Source: Prochlorococcus marinus str. MIT 9313
GTDB lineage: Bacteria; Cyanobacteriota; Cyanobacteriia; PCC-6307; Cyanobiaceae
Direction: 5' to 3'
DNA: 64,000 bases
NCBI RefSeq assembly: GCF_000011485.1
Contig: NC_005071.1
Coordinates: 2,111,347 to 2,175,346 of the forward strand
The notes below the pieces were generated by a model. That model did not search any database. It saw only the letters and a program-made list of their open reading frames with translations, and had not been told where the DNA came from. This document shows, one piece after another, positions 20,165 to 30,281 of this stretch. Position 1 is the stretch's first letter; each line of letters starts with the position of its first letter. Both the position numbers and the translations under genes were made by a program.

Positions 20165-20767
20165 TCAGGGCGTGGACTTATCGACAAGCAAAGGCGTTTG
20201 AGCCTTCTCGATCAGACCCTGATTGACAGCATCACCTGTACCAACATCAGTCTCCAGCACATCTCTGCGGGCCAACACAATTGCACCGATCATTGCCATC
20301 AGTAGAAGCACAGACGCCAGCTCAAAAGGCAAAAGGTAGTCAGTAAATAGGTGTTCACCAATTCGCTCAGTGGCCCCTACTCCAATCGCTGCGGGGCCTG
20401 GCACTGCCCAAGGTGTGGTGATCACCACACGAAAGAAAAGAACAAACAACCCTGCACAAACTCCACCAGAGAGCAGCCTTCGAATAGGCAATCCCTCGAT
20501 AGGCTTCAAATCTTCGCGCTTGTTGACCAGCATGATCGCGAAGAGAATCAGCACGTTGACTGCACCCACATAAACCAGCACCTGTGCTGCTGCAACAAAA
20601 CTTGCATTGAGGAGCAGATAGAGACCAGCCACAGCCATAAATACTCCACCAAGCAAAAAGGCGGAGTAGACGATATTGCCCAGCAAGACGACACCAAGGC
20701 TGCCGAGAACCACCACGGCGCCTAGTACCAGGAAACAGATTAATTCTGTGGAAGTAGCAATCGTCAT
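20165..20767 (-). CDS. ndhG: NAD(P)H-quinone oxidoreductase subunit 6
   Basis: NdhG (NuoJ homologue) is a five-helix membrane subunit of NDH-1. The 200-residue sequence has the family block [20 protein letters not shown], followed by [14 protein letters not shown], and a later helix [19 protein letters not shown]. The start overlaps the ndhI stop as ATGA, so the two are translationally coupled. The C-terminal 30 residues are hydrophilic and less conserved. Confidence 0.95.
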   Translation of the reverse strand: MTIATSTELICFLVLGAVVVLGSLGVVLLGNIVYSAFLLGGVFMAVAGLYLLLNASFVAAAQVLVYVGAVNVLILFAIMLVNKREDLKPIEGLPIRRLLSGGVCAGLFVLFFRVVITTPWAVPGPAAIGVGATERIGEHLFTDYLLPFELASVLLLMAMIGAIVLARRDVLETDVGTGDAVNQGLIEKAQTPLLVDKSTP

Positions 20768-21420
20768 CCGCTGGGCTGGTCTTGATCAGAAGCATCCTGC
20801 AAGGATTCTCCCTCATCCCCTTGCACAGACTCTTGTTGCAAGCTCAGACTCTTGAGCGCCTCTGCCGGGAGCTGTCCGGCTCGAGGTTGATTTGCAGGGA
20901 CATCATGGGGATCCATAACCCCTTTAGGCAGATAAGCCAGCTCTCGTAAAGGCTGCACAGATGGGTCTGTCGTCACACTGGTTGGCAAACGACCCAATGC
21001 AACATTGTCGTAGTTGAGGCTATGGCGATCGTACGCAGCCAGCTCATATTCCTCTGTCATCGATAAGCAATTGGTGGGGCAGTACTCCACACAGTTGCCA
21101 CAAAAGATGCAGACACCGAAATCAATGGAATAATTGCGCAGCTCCTTTTTCTTCGTCTCCTTATTCATCACCCAGTCCACAACAGGCAAGTTGATGGGAC
21201 AAACCCTGACGCAAACCTCACAAGCAATGCATTTATCAAACTCGTAGTGGATACGACCGCGATAACGCTCTGAAGGGATGAGCTTCTCGTATGGATACTG
21301 CACCGTGATCGGACGCCGGCGCAGGTGATCGAATGTGACCGCAAGGCCCTGGATCAGATAGTTCGCTGCATCCGCAGCGTCGCGGGTGTAGTCAACAACT
21401 TTTTTGAGGAACCCGAACAT
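20764..21420 (-). CDS. ndhI: NAD(P)H-quinone oxidoreductase subunit I
   Basis: NdhI carries two [4Fe-4S] clusters in the hydrophilic arm of NDH-1 and relays electrons from ferredoxin towards plastoquinone. Both cluster motifs are visible: [12 protein letters not shown] (about residue 64) and [12 protein letters not shown] (about residue 103). I placed the start at [11 protein letters not shown] (21420), the usual cyanobacterial N-terminus; the frame continues upstream to 21459. The C-terminal tail of about 55 residues is rich in Gln, Glu and Ser and is not conserved. Confidence 0.95.
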   Translation of the reverse strand: MFGFLKKVVDYTRDAADAANYLIQGLAVTFDHLRRRPITVQYPYEKLIPSERYRGRIHYEFDKCIACEVCVRVCPINLPVVDWVMNKETKKKELRNYSIDFGVCIFCGNCVEYCPTNCLSMTEEYELAAYDRHSLNYDNVALGRLPTSVTTDPSVQPLRELAYLPKGVMDPHDVPANQPRAGQLPAEALKSLSLQQESVQGDEGESLQDASDQDQPSG

Positions 21421-21547
21421 GCGAAAGGAACCTCTAAGAGGCCCACTAGGAGCATTCAAGAAATCCTACAAGCTTTTTAGCCAGGATAAGTAAAAGTGCT
21501 TAGCCCTGCCGGAGCGAGATCCAGCACCTTCAAGCGCTTTGGCTGCA

Positions 21548-22702
21548 TCAACCACCAAAGGCAACAGGGAAAGCCAACTTAAGAGCAGCGGTAATCAGCA
21601 GATTTCCAAGAGCGATCGGCAAAAGAAACTTCCAGCCCAAATCAAGCAATTGATCAATGCGTACGCGTGGAGTAGTCCAGCGCAACAAGATGGCTAAGAA
21701 CACCAGTAGATAAGCCTTCAGCACTGTCATCACAATGCCAACCGAGCCAGTGATCACCTGCACCAAGGGAGCATCAACCGACTGACCAAGCCAACCAGCC
21801 AGCCATTCCACGGGGATGGGGAAGCCCCATCCCCCTAGGTAGAGCACTGCGACCAACAAGGACGAAAGCACAAGGTTGATGTAACTACCGAGATAAAACA
21901 GGGCAAACTTCATCCCTGCGTACTCGGTCTGATAACCCGCCACCAGCTCTTCCTCAGCTTCAGGGAGATCGAAAGGAAGTCGTTCGCACTCGGCCAGCGC
22001 ACAGATCCAAAAGATCAAAAAGCCCACAGGCTGCCGCCACACATTCCAGCTAAGCAAGCCAGCACCATTTTGTTGGGCAACAATGTCGACCGTGCTGAGC
22101 GAATTGCTCATCATCACCACTGCCAGAACAGCCAAGGCAAGAGGGATTTCGTAACTGATCGATTGAGCAGCAGCCCTCAGCCCACCCAAGAGTGAGTACT
22201 TGTTATTGGAGGCATAGCCACTCATCAATAGGCCAATGGGCTGAATGCTGCTGAGGGAGATCCAGAGGAAAATCCCTATCCCCACATTGCTGATCAGCAG
22301 ATTTTGACCAAAGGGCACGATCAGCCAGGAGAGGATCACAGGCACAAGCACCAGGACCGGACCTAGAGTGAACAGCAGGCCATCAGCCCTGACAGGGATC
22401 ACGTCTTCCTTCACCAGCAACTTCAAGCCATCGGCCATCGGCTGCAACACGCCTAGAGCTCCTGCGTATTCCGGTCCGATCCGCTGCTGAACAGCCGCCG
22501 AAATCTTCCGCTCCAGCCACACGGTGACCAAAACGCCAACCATCGCCGCTGTCAACACCAACAGCATCGGTAGCGGCAGCCAAATGAGATGGGCCACCTG
22601 AGGGGAAAGCCCCAGCCCTTGTAATGACTGACTAAAGCTCAACTCCAGATCAAGGCCAGAACTCACCAAGCCTGAGGTTGTAGTGGCAAAGGTGGTCACC
22701 AT
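21548..22702 (-). CDS. ndhA: NAD(P)H-quinone oxidoreductase subunit 1
   Basis: NdhA (NuoH homologue) forms part of the quinone-binding chamber at the junction of the NDH-1 arms. The 384-residue protein has eight to nine helices and conserved loops such as [40 protein letters not shown] and [19 protein letters not shown]. It lies between gltA (24 bp upstream) and ndhI (127 bp downstream) on the minus strand. Confidence 0.96.
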   Translation of the reverse strand: MVTTFATTTSGLVSSGLDLELSFSQSLQGLGLSPQVAHLIWLPLPMLLVLTAAMVGVLVTVWLERKISAAVQQRIGPEYAGALGVLQPMADGLKLLVKEDVIPVRADGLLFTLGPVLVLVPVILSWLIVPFGQNLLISNVGIGIFLWISLSSIQPIGLLMSGYASNNKYSLLGGLRAAAQSISYEIPLALAVLAVVMMSNSLSTVDIVAQQNGAGLLSWNVWRQPVGFLIFWICALAECERLPFDLPEAEEELVAGYQTEYAGMKFALFYLGSYINLVLSSLLVAVLYLGGWGFPIPVEWLAGWLGQSVDAPLVQVITGSVGIVMTVLKAYLLVFLAILLRWTTPRVRIDQLLDLGWKFLLPIALGNLLITAALKLAFPVAFGG

Positions 22703-22726
22703 GGTGATGGCTGAGCTGGCTGCAAC

Positions 22727-23941
22727 TTAAGCGCCCGTAGAAGAGAAACGCTCATCACTAGGGATCCAAGTTCTGTTCTGGGGACCGGTGTAAATCTGCG
22801 AAGGTCTGAAAATCCGATTCGCGCCAAGTTGCTCTCGCCAATGAGCTAGCCAACCAGCCACCCTTGAGATAGCAAACACAGGAGTAAAAAGATCACGTGG
22901 AATTCCAAGCTTGCGATACACAAGACCGGAATAGAAGTCCACATTCGGATAGATCCCTTTAGGGCCTAAACGGGTGGCAGCCGCCTGCTCCAACGCCTTG
23001 GCCACGTCGTACATCTCATCGGTACCGAATCGGGCAAACAACTCCTCTGCAAGACCCTGAAGGATCACAGCGCGAGGATCCTTGACCCGATATTCCCTAT
23101 GACCAAAGCCCATCACCTTGCGCTTAGAAGCAATCGCTTCATCCAAGTAATCACCAGCATGCTCTGGGCTGCCGATCTCTTCAAGCATCGCCAAAACATC
23201 CTCATTGGCACCACCATGTAGGGGTCCTGCAAGGGTGCCCACTGCGGAAGCCACCACTGCATAAGGATCTGTGAGCGTACTGGCGGTCACTCGAGCACTA
23301 AAAGTACTGGCATTAAGACTGTGTTCCGCATGCAGGATCAAGCAGCGATCAAGAACCCTTGCCGCCAAAGGGTCCGGTTCACGCTCGGTGAGCATGTAGA
23401 GGAAATTGGCTGAGTAGGCCAGGTCGTCACGAGGCTGAATGGGATCTTGCCCTTTGCGAATCAACTTGAAGGCCGCCACCATCGTGGGAATCTTGGCGAT
23501 CAGCCTCACCACGGCGTTATAGACGTACTTCGGGTCATCGATGGCTCGACGGGAATAGAACAGCCCCAGGGATGCCGCACTCGACTGAAGTGCATCCATC
23601 GGGTGCCCCGAAGCTGGGAAGCACTTCATCATGTCGCGTACCCGGAAACTCACGCGACGGTGCATCTGAACCTCAGCTTCGAAATCACGAAGTTGCTGTG
23701 GGCTTGGCAGATCGCCCCAGATCAACAGATAGGTGGTTTCCAAAAAGCTGCTATGCGCTGAGAGCTCCGCAATTGGATAACCCCGATAAGCAAGCCGCCC
23801 CTGCAGTCCATCGATATCACAGATGGCGGATTGGGTTACTGGCACTCCCTCCAGCCCCGGACGAAAGCTGATGCCACTGCGATCGTGGCGAATCTCCCCA
23901 ACCTGCTCCTGCCCCACCGCATCTCGACAACTCCTTGGCAA
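22727..23941 (-). CDS. gltA: Citrate synthase
   Basis: Citrate synthase condenses oxaloacetate with acetyl-CoA, feeding the route to 2-oxoglutarate for nitrogen assimilation. The active-site blocks are seen: LHAEHSLNASTFSARV, LAGPLHGGANEDVLAMLEEI, KVMGFGHREYRVKDPRA and the DFYSGLVYRKLGIP region. The longest frame starts with TTG at 23941 directly after the broken sixA; a GTG eight codons later is a reasonable alternative. The length of about 400 residues fits bacterial type I-like enzymes. Confidence 0.95.
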   Translation of the reverse strand: MPRSCRDAVGQEQVGEIRHDRSGISFRPGLEGVPVTQSAICDIDGLQGRLAYRGYPIAELSAHSSFLETTYLLIWGDLPSPQQLRDFEAEVQMHRRVSFRVRDMMKCFPASGHPMDALQSSAASLGLFYSRRAIDDPKYVYNAVVRLIAKIPTMVAAFKLIRKGQDPIQPRDDLAYSANFLYMLTEREPDPLAARVLDRCLILHAEHSLNASTFSARVTASTLTDPYAVVASAVGTLAGPLHGGANEDVLAMLEEIGSPEHAGDYLDEAIASKRKVMGFGHREYRVKDPRAVILQGLAEELFARFGTDEMYDVAKALEQAAATRLGPKGIYPNVDFYSGLVYRKLGIPRDLFTPVFAISRVAGWLAHWREQLGANRIFRPSQIYTGPQNRTWIPSDERFSSTGA

Positions 23942-23942
23942 C

Positions 23943-24443
23943 CTAAGCGGAACAGGGCAACAACACCGACGGCCTCAACAACACCTGCAGCGTTGCCCTG
24001 CCAGCAGGGCTTCGTTTCTGCTGCGACCATCTGAGATGTGCAAAACCAGCCTTCTTCAACACCAGGCAGCCCGTAGGCATGCCAATCAACCTTGCGGCTA
24101 GATGGGTCAAATCAGGTTGATGACCCACCAAAAGGCAGCGCCCAAGCAATCCTTCAAGCAAAGGCCAAGGATCCCTGCCAGGCAGCAAACCACTCTCGAA
24201 TTCCACACGCCCCGCCAGACCTGCCTACTGCGCAAGTTCGGCCGTCTGAGCCGCACGCAGATAAGGACTACTCAGCAGACGATCAGCAGCAAAGCCAAGG
24301 CTTCGCAAGCGACGAGCGACCTCCATCGTGCGCAGAATTCCTTGCTCTGTAAGTGGGCGTCGCGAATCATCAACGCCATAGCAACGCTGCTCAGCGATGC
24401 CATGGCGCAATAAGAAAAGATCAACCGAGGTTGAGGCGGGCAC
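23943..24443 (-). pseudogene. sixA: SixA-type phosphohistidine phosphatase gene with an in-frame amber stop
   Basis: Translation gives a histidine-phosphatase start, VDLFLLRHGIAEQR, then PLTEQGILRTMEVARRLRSL and LLSSPYLRAAQTAELAQ. At 24225-24227 there is an in-frame TAG. The same frame then continues for 93 codons with CLLVGHQPDLTHLAARLIG, the second catalytic-histidine block. Joined, the two parts give a protein of about 165 residues, the normal SixA length. No indel is involved. The likely start is GTG at 24443, inside the end of the preceding gene. It is a nonsense-mutated gene, a sequencing error or a readthrough case; loss of function is most likely. Confidence 0.85.
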
Positions 24444-26034
24444 GCATGCGAAGAGAAGAGCTTTGTTCATCTTGATCAGGCCCCACAGCCATGGCCAACC
24501 CCTGCACACTGGGCTGCAATGAACCATCAGCAAGCGTTTGCATCAACGTCCAGGGACGCCAATGCTGAAGCTGCACCCGACCAGGACTTGCACCAAGAAC
24601 CAGCTGTTGAGTAAGCGGACGATCATCTCGATTGAGATTGTTCAGCTGACGAAGACGAGGCTGTAACGCCTTACCCTGCTTGCGCTGCTGCAGAGCCGCA
24701 AGGGTCTGCCCCCACCAGGCCTGGTCTGGCTCTTGGGCCAAAGCAACGCCCAACTGAGCCTCAAGCAAGTTCTTAGTGGAGCTTTGTTGACGTGCCAAGC
24801 GCGTCCACACCTGCAGAGATTTGTCATCAAACGGCAAATCCGAACGAATAAAACCCTGCTCAGTCAGCGCATCATCCACCACCGAGACAGCTGGATAGTC
24901 CTGCTTGGTCGCAACCAGCCAGCCTTCGGGCTGCTGAAGCCACAACAACGGTCCATCGTCCAAACCAGCAATCGTGGCAGCCGAAGACACTTCATTTGCC
25001 GTCAACTGCTGACGCAGTAAGGGACCTAACCACTGCACCAGAGGATCCTGATCTGAGGGATCAAGTAATCGAGAAGGTGAACTCAGCAAAGCGAGGGCCT
25101 CCGCCTGACCACCAGCCGAGGTAGTGAGCTGAGCAAGTCCATCAGCTGCTCCAACCTCACTCGCAACGGCTTCCAAGGGTTGCTGGAAACGCAACAGCCC
25201 TTCCATCGCCAAATCGGACCCTTCAGGCTTCAAGGCAGCCACCAAACCCAACAGATCCTCACGCTGGCTGAGCGGCTTAGGCAGGCCTAACCAAGAGTGA
25301 AGAGCGGGCGGCGAGGCAACCATCAGCGCCACACCATCACCAAGCTGGCGCACGATCTCGACAAGCTCATGATCGCCAAGTTGATGCTGATCAGCCAACT
25401 GGGAAACATCAAGAGCCTGTTCCAATACCCCCCGGCCGGAGGCAAGCAACAACAGGTCATCGTCGATCAATGCTGTTGCTAAAGGCTGTGGATTGCGCCC
25501 CCTCAGAGCCCCTTTGCCACTAATCACTCCCATCCCCCGATAGCGGCTGATCTGCAGATCTGTGCCAGCCAAGCTGCGGGCTTGCCAAAAGCGCTGCAAA
25601 AACCGCCTCGCACCATCCTGATCTCGACTCTCTAGAACCAAAAGCCAACCCATGGATGCCTCTGGCCCGTCGGGTTCCAACAGAGCCATGCTCACTTGCG
25701 GACCAAGCCAATCGACCAACTCCGACTCAAAATCCAAACCAGCGAGTGCGAAAGCACCATCACGAATCTGCTGAGCACCATCGCGAGCCTTGCGACGGTT
25801 GCGTGCCGGAGCTACAGCCTGGGCATAGGCCGGCACACGCACTGGATCCATCAACCAATGAACGGCAAGAGCAGCATCTCGAGGCACAAACCTTGCAGCA
25901 CGTGGCAACTCCAGTGGCTGATCAACCAAACGCAGAGGGTTTTGGCGGGCCATAGCCCATCCAAGCCCCGCCACCAATGAGAACAGGACAAACACCGTGG
26001 CTAGCACGGCAATCAAAAACGGGCGGGCCTTCAT
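24421..26034 (-). CDS. DUF3352 domain protein, membrane-anchored
   Basis: This 537-residue protein begins with a signal-anchor (about residues 6-28, FLIAVLATVFVLFSLVAGLG). A large, presumably extracytoplasmic domain follows, with ARFVPRDAALAVHWL and ALIDDDLLLLASGRGVLEQAL typical of DUF3352, a family found mainly in cyanobacteria with no assigned function. The C-terminus ends MRARLNLG and overlaps the presumed sixA start by 23 bp, making it the first gene of a leftward cluster that continues into sixA, gltA and ndhA. Confidence 0.8.
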   Translation of the reverse strand: MKARPFLIAVLATVFVLFSLVAGLGWAMARQNPLRLVDQPLELPRAARFVPRDAALAVHWLMDPVRVPAYAQAVAPARNRRKARDGAQQIRDGAFALAGLDFESELVDWLGPQVSMALLEPDGPEASMGWLLVLESRDQDGARRFLQRFWQARSLAGTDLQISRYRGMGVISGKGALRGRNPQPLATALIDDDLLLLASGRGVLEQALDVSQLADQHQLGDHELVEIVRQLGDGVALMVASPPALHSWLGLPKPLSQREDLLGLVAALKPEGSDLAMEGLLRFQQPLEAVASEVGAADGLAQLTTSAGGQAEALALLSSPSRLLDPSDQDPLVQWLGPLLRQQLTANEVSSAATIAGLDDGPLLWLQQPEGWLVATKQDYPAVSVVDDALTEQGFIRSDLPFDDKSLQVWTRLARQQSSTKNLLEAQLGVALAQEPDQAWWGQTLAALQQRKQGKALQPRLRQLNNLNRDDRPLTQQLVLGASPGRVQLQHWRPWTLMQTLADGSLQPSVQGLAMAVGPDQDEQSSSLRMRARLNLG

Positions 26035-26317
26035 GGGCCGGCAATGGGACTCTTTAGATCATCTTTATCCATTAATCATCTGATCGTCTTGCGCCCAGTA
26101 TGAAGCGCTCACAAAGGCAACATCAATGAGTCGATTGACAGGTCTCTTTGTGCAAGCCAACTGAATCGCGAACAGCCACACACTTTCCGCCACAAAATCT
26201 TGTCGAGCTACACGACGAGAAACACAACAGCTGCAATCTGGGAAGAAGCATCGAGACTTGGTGATGCTGGGTTGCAAGCAAGCGCTGCGCCAACACTGAG
26301 ACCGGCTTAGTGAGTTC

Positions 26318-27376
26318 GTGACAGAGCACAAAAGAAGGGCAACCCCCCCGTACCATCAAGATCCCGACGTCACCGCTTTGGAGTCGCTACCGGCACGACA
26401 ACAGCAGGTGCTTCAAGCAACGGTGCACCACTACGTGGACACGATTGAGCCTGTTGGCAGCAAAACCCTGGTGCAACGCTTTGGCCTCAAAGCCAGCGCC
26501 GCAACAGTTCGTTCGGCAATGGGAGCCCTTGAACAGCGTGGCCTGCTCACCCAACCTCATACCTCGGCGGGAAGAGTGCCGAGCCCGCAGGGCTATCGCC
26601 ACTATGTGGACTGCTTGCTGCCGCCTCCAGGATCGGCGGCGCAGCACTTGGAACGGGAACTGACAAACCTCAGTCTGCGCTGGGCAGCTCTCGATGACTT
26701 GATGTGGCAATTGGCCCGTCGCCTCACCGATTTCACCGGCCTGATGAGCTTGATTACCAGGCCCGCACGGCCAAAGCCAACGCTTCAAGCCGTACGCCTG
26801 GTGCGCAGTGGCGACCGGCTGCTGGTGATGCTGGTTGAAAGCTCCAACCAAGCCAGTCATCTCAATCTGCGCCTGCCCCATGAAGCCAGCAACGAACTCG
26901 AAGCCATCGAGGAGTGGACCCGCGATCAACTGGCCACAACGGGCAACGGCAGCCTCGACTGGTCGAGCCTGCCACCGCAGCTCAATCTGAGCGGATCTTT
27001 ACTGCGAGAGGCGATTCACAGCCACAGCCAAGCTCAAACACCGGCTGAATCAGATGCAGTGTTCCATGGGATGTCAAGGCTGCTTGCGCAGCCAGAATTC
27101 AGCAGTAGCGCCAGCCTCCAACCCTTACTTGAACTGATGGATACCCAGCCAGCTGCAGTGGTGCCAGTTGGCAGTGAGCAGCTTGGAGGCGTGTGGATCG
27201 GCGCAGAGCACCCCAAGAGCGCCCTGGAAGCCTGTTCCGTGGTGCAAGCGCCCTATCACAGCTCCGGGGAAGGCATCGGACAAGTTGCTCTCGTTGGCCC
27301 GATGCGCATGGCTTATGCCACAGCCAAGGCAGCCGTGAGCAGCGTGGCGAATCACCTTGAAAGGTTGCTCTGCTAA
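26318..27376 (+). CDS. hrcA: Heat-inducible transcription repressor HrcA
   Basis: HrcA represses groESL and other heat-shock genes by binding CIRCE elements. The N-terminal winged helix is clear: RQQQVLQATVHHYVDTIEPV, GSKTLVQRF, AATVRSAMGALEQRGLL, THTSAGR-like PHTSAGRVPSPQGYRHYVD. The C-terminal domain ends with a GPMRMAY segment, the usual IGPKRM.Y-like block. The frame starts at GTG 26318, giving about 20 residues before the domain; TTG at 26381 is an alternative. No CIRCE element was seen in the upstream 280 bp, which otherwise hold no recognisable gene. Confidence 0.93.
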   Translation: MTEHKRRATPPYHQDPDVTALESLPARQQQVLQATVHHYVDTIEPVGSKTLVQRFGLKASAATVRSAMGALEQRGLLTQPHTSAGRVPSPQGYRHYVDCLLPPPGSAAQHLERELTNLSLRWAALDDLMWQLARRLTDFTGLMSLITRPARPKPTLQAVRLVRSGDRLLVMLVESSNQASHLNLRLPHEASNELEAIEEWTRDQLATTGNGSLDWSSLPPQLNLSGSLLREAIHSHSQAQTPAESDAVFHGMSRLLAQPEFSSSASLQPLLELMDTQPAAVVPVGSEQLGGVWIGAEHPKSALEACSVVQAPYHSSGEGIGQVALVGPMRMAYATAKAAVSSVANHLERLLC

Positions 27377-27410
27377 GCGAGACAGCTAGCTATTAGTAGC
27401 AACCTTTTTT
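27360..27410 (+). terminator. Rho-independent terminator overlapping the hrcA stop
   Basis: AAAGGTTGCT (27360-27369) is perfectly complementary to AGCAACCTTT (27398-27407) and is followed by a T run to 27410. The left arm forms the last codons of hrcA, and the stop codon lies in the 28-nt loop. This is a good intrinsic terminator that uses coding sequence as one arm. Confidence 0.75.
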
Positions 27411-27618
27411 AATACGACTACCGATGTTCGGCGACTTGGTTATCGGCGAAATAAGCGGTTCAACAAAAGCTGGAAATGAGGCCCATGCACTGATTGATCC
27501 TTGCATCATTCGTTCTCGTGATCAGTTACTCGTTAACCCCTTGCTAATGATCGAGCTCTGATCCCGCAAGGCCATGGCTCAAGCAAAACGCCTATTACCG
27601 CATGGCTGCAGTTTTCAT

Positions 27619-28869
27619 TCAAAGCTGATTGCCCAGTTTCTCTGCCACGGTGTTGACGTCCTTATCGCCGCGGCCAGAGCAATTGATTACCACTTCTGTT
27701 CCAGCGGCAAGAGTGGGGCAAAGCGTCTCTAACCAAGCAAAGGCATGGGCCGTCTCTAATGCAGGAATAATTCCTTCTAGTTCACTCACCAAGCGCAATG
27801 CATCCAAAGCCTGCTGATCGCTAACCGCGGCATACTCCGCCCGACCAATCTCACACAGGTAGCTGTGTTCTGGACCCACTCCTGGGTAGTCGAGGCCGGC
27901 ACTAATCGAATGCGCCTCTTGCACCTGACCTTCATCATCCTGAAGCAACAAACTCATCGCTCCATGCAAGACGCCTACTCGACCTTCGGTGATTGTTGCC
28001 GCATGACGACCAGTTTCAACACCATCACCAGCAGCTTCCACTCCAATCATGCGCACAGAGCGGTCCTGCACGAAGGGATGAAACAAACCCATGGCATTGG
28101 ACCCACCACCAACGCACGCCAAAAGAACATCAGGCAAGCGACCGAAAGCCTCAGCACACTGCTGCCTGGCCTCCTGACCGATCACGGCATGAAAGTCGCG
28201 AACAAGCATCGGATAGGGATGGGGACCAGCCACCGAACCAAGGATGTAATGGGTGGTTTCCACATTGGTGACCCAATCACGAATCGCCTCACTCGTCGCG
28301 TCCTTCAGCGTGGCCGTGCCTGCGGTGACAGGCTGCACTGTGGCTCCCAGCAGACGCATGCGGAACACATTCAACGCCTGACGGCGCATGTCCTCAGCCC
28401 CCATGTAGACGACACACTCAAGACCAAAACGGGCACACACCGTGGCCGTGGCCACACCGTGTTGACCCGCACCTGTTTCGGCAATGATCCGCTTTTTACC
28501 CATGCGTAACGCCAACAGAGCCTGACCCAAAGCGTTATTGATTTTGTGGGCGCCTGTGTGATTGAGATCCTCACGCTTAAGCCAGATCCTGGGTCCTCCG
28601 TCTGAACGGCAGTAATGAGCTGTGAGGCGCTCAGCCTCATAAAGCGGCGTCGCCCGACCCACATAGCTACGCAGCAACCGATCCAACTCAGCAGTGAAGG
28701 CAGGATCTTTCCATGCCAGCGCAGCTGCTTGCTCCAGTTCAGCCAAGGCAGGCATCAAGGTTTCGGGCACGTACTGGCCCCCATATCTGCCGAAACGCCC
28801 CTGGGCAGAAGGTCGCGCACTCACAGCGAGGTCCGCATCTTTGGGCTGAGAGGGCAGAGTGCTGGTCAC
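27619..28869 (-). CDS. trpB: Tryptophan synthase beta chain
   Basis: TrpB makes tryptophan from indole and serine with PLP. The blocks [39 protein letters not shown] (PLP lysine in HTGAHKIN) and [15 protein letters not shown] are diagnostic. I chose the GTG at 28869 (VTSTLPSQ), which gives 416 residues, the normal length; the upstream extension to 28929 is hydrophobic and not family-like. trpA is not adjacent, as is common in cyanobacteria. Confidence 0.95.
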   Translation of the reverse strand: MTSTLPSQPKDADLAVSARPSAQGRFGRYGGQYVPETLMPALAELEQAAALAWKDPAFTAELDRLLRSYVGRATPLYEAERLTAHYCRSDGGPRIWLKREDLNHTGAHKINNALGQALLALRMGKKRIIAETGAGQHGVATATVCARFGLECVVYMGAEDMRRQALNVFRMRLLGATVQPVTAGTATLKDATSEAIRDWVTNVETTHYILGSVAGPHPYPMLVRDFHAVIGQEARQQCAEAFGRLPDVLLACVGGGSNAMGLFHPFVQDRSVRMIGVEAAGDGVETGRHAATITEGRVGVLHGAMSLLLQDDEGQVQEAHSISAGLDYPGVGPEHSYLCEIGRAEYAAVSDQQALDALRLVSELEGIIPALETAHAFAWLETLCPTLAAGTEVVINCSGRGDKDVNTVAEKLGNQL

Positions 28870-28956
28870 CGGTACGCCAGGCAAGAACAACACCAGCCTA
28901 GGAATCGAAAGAATCACCCCAAGCAGCAAAGAGTGCTTTCGTTTGAAGCCGCAAAG

Positions 28957-29160
28957 TTAGAGGGAGTCTTTGCCAGCCAACTCAACCATCCGCCCCATGG
29001 GCCCTGCCCAAGCCAGACCAACAACGAAAAGGCTGGCAGCCGCTGCAATAGGAATCCGCTCTCTACTCAAGCTCAATTCATTCGCGTTCGCGCTGCAATC
29101 GTTGTTGCAGCAACCATCCAGCAGAGCATCACCAGCAGCCATCGGATCGCGGAGTTGCAT
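28957..29160 (-). CDS. Small single-span membrane protein, unknown
   Basis: A 67-codon frame encodes a short cysteine-containing N-terminus (DGCCNNDCSANANELSLSRE) and one hydrophobic span (IPIAAAASLFVVGLAWAG), followed by PMGRMVELAGKDSL. It fits neatly between the divergent SUI1 start and trpB, and the orderly hydrophobic pattern looks coding. The start ATG at 29160 is my choice; further in-frame codons upstream exist. I do not recognise the family. Confidence 0.5.
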   Translation of the reverse strand: MQLRDPMAAGDALLDGCCNNDCSANANELSLSRERIPIAAAASLFVVGLAWAGPMGRMVELAGKDSL

Positions 29161-29228
29161 CTGATCACCGCGAAGATGGCATGCAAAAACACCAACCCCC
29201 GTACATTCACAACATTGGCGATCAAACA

Positions 29229-29570
29229 ATGCCCCGAGGTGGCTGGCAAGAATTCACAGACCCAGGTGGTTTTTCAGGGCAATCCAGCGCGCTGGAACGC
29301 CCCGATATCAGCCAAGCCAATCCCAAGGAGCAGCAAGCTGTGCGGGTGCAACGCACACGCGGAGGCAAACGTGGCAAAACAGTGACCCAGATCACTGGGC
29401 TGGCACTCACCGCGACAGAAGCCAAGGCTTTGCTCAAGCGCCTTAAGGCCCGCGCTGGCACAGGCGGAACAGTCAAAGACGATCTACTCGAGCTACAGGG
29501 CGACCAGGTGACCCTGGTGATGGACGTCCTGCAAAGCGAGGGCTTCCGTCCCAAACAAGCTGGTGGCTGA
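29229..29570 (+). CDS. SUI1/eIF1-like translation factor family protein (YciH type)
   Basis: This 113-residue protein has a SUI1 domain in its C-terminal two thirds: VRVQRTRGGKRGKTVTQITG, LKRLKARAGTGGTVKDD and LQGDQVTLVMDVLQSEGFRP. Bacterial members resemble eukaryotic eIF1; the E. coli homologue YciH has been implicated in initiation fidelity, but the role here is unproven. The ATG at 29229 begins MPRGGWQEF, the usual cyanobacterial N-terminus. It precedes cysC by about 60 bp on the same strand. Confidence 0.9.
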   Translation: MPRGGWQEFTDPGGFSGQSSALERPDISQANPKEQQAVRVQRTRGGKRGKTVTQITGLALTATEAKALLKRLKARAGTGGTVKDDLLELQGDQVTLVMDVLQSEGFRPKQAGG

Positions 29571-29630
29571 AAGGAGCTGACAGATCAGCTAGGCGGAATG
29601 GAGAATGGCAGCCCAATCAACATCAAGACC

Positions 29631-30281
29631 ATGAGCTCTGCCCCGCAAGGAGACACAAACCCCAAGGGCACGAACATTGTCTGGCATGAAGCCTCCGTAG
29701 ACCGTCAATCGCGAGCACAACAACGCGGCCACCGCAGTGCAATCCTCTGGTTCACTGGCCTATCCGGTTCTGGCAAAAGCACCCTTGCCAATGCAGTGAA
29801 TGCGGCACTTTTTGAGCAAGGTCTTGCCACCTATGTCTTAGATGGCGACAACATTCGCCATAGCCTTTGCAAAGACCTCGGCTTCTCCGACTCAGATCGA
29901 GAGGAGAACATTCGCCGCATCGGCGAGGTCGCCAAGCTCTTCCTCGATGCCGGTGTCATCGTGCTCACCGCTTTCGTCTCCCCCTTTCGAGCCGACCGTG
30001 ACAAAGCCCGCAAGCTTGTAGATGTTGATGATTTCATCGAAATCCACTGTGCAGCGGACCTAAGCATTTGCGAAGAGCGAGACACCAAAGGGCTTTATGC
30101 CAAAGCCAGGGCAGGCGAAATCAAAGATTTCACCGGTATTTCCAGCCCCTATGAAGAGCCTGCGTCACCCGAACTAAAGATCAATACCGGTGAGCAAAGC
30201 CTGGACAGTTGCGTTGAGATCGTGCTCAAGACTCTGCTGAATCGAAAGGTAATTCCCGCCAAGCATCAACCAGTGTCTTAA
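29631..30281 (+). CDS. cysC: Adenylylsulfate kinase
   Basis: CysC phosphorylates adenosine 5'-phosphosulfate to PAPS in sulfate assimilation. The P-loop is WFTGLSGSGKSTLAN (about residue 40), followed by YVLDGDNIRHSLCKDLGFS and ENIRRIGEVAKLF, the standard APS-kinase blocks. ATG at 29631 (MSSAPQGD) is chosen; an upstream ATG at 29598 is possible. The last 56 bp overlap the end of the convergent AI-2E-type permease gene. Confidence 0.95.
   Translation: MSSAPQGDTNPKGTNIVWHEASVDRQSRAQQRGHRSAILWFTGLSGSGKSTLANAVNAALFEQGLATYVLDGDNIRHSLCKDLGFSDSDREENIRRIGEVAKLFLDAGVIVLTAFVSPFRADRDKARKLVDVDDFIEIHCAADLSICEERDTKGLYAKARAGEIKDFTGISSPYEEPASPELKINTGEQSLDSCVEIVLKTLLNRKVIPAKHQPVS

Noticed and set aside
26035-26317. 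Possible CIRCE element or small gene upstream of hrcA
   Set aside because: No TTAGCACTC-type inverted repeat and no plausible frame on either strand.
26387-26929. 180-codon minus-strand frame in hrcA
   Set aside because: Antisense to the conserved HrcA DNA-binding domain; no motif.
27865-28509. 214-codon frame opposite trpB
   Set aside because: It lies wholly antisense to conserved trpB sequence; His/Thr-rich translation with no recognisable features.
28615-29385. 256-codon plus-strand frame opposite trpB and the region upstream
   Set aside because: It is antisense to the conserved start of trpB and overlaps the SUI1 gene in another frame; the translation has no domain and low-complexity composition.
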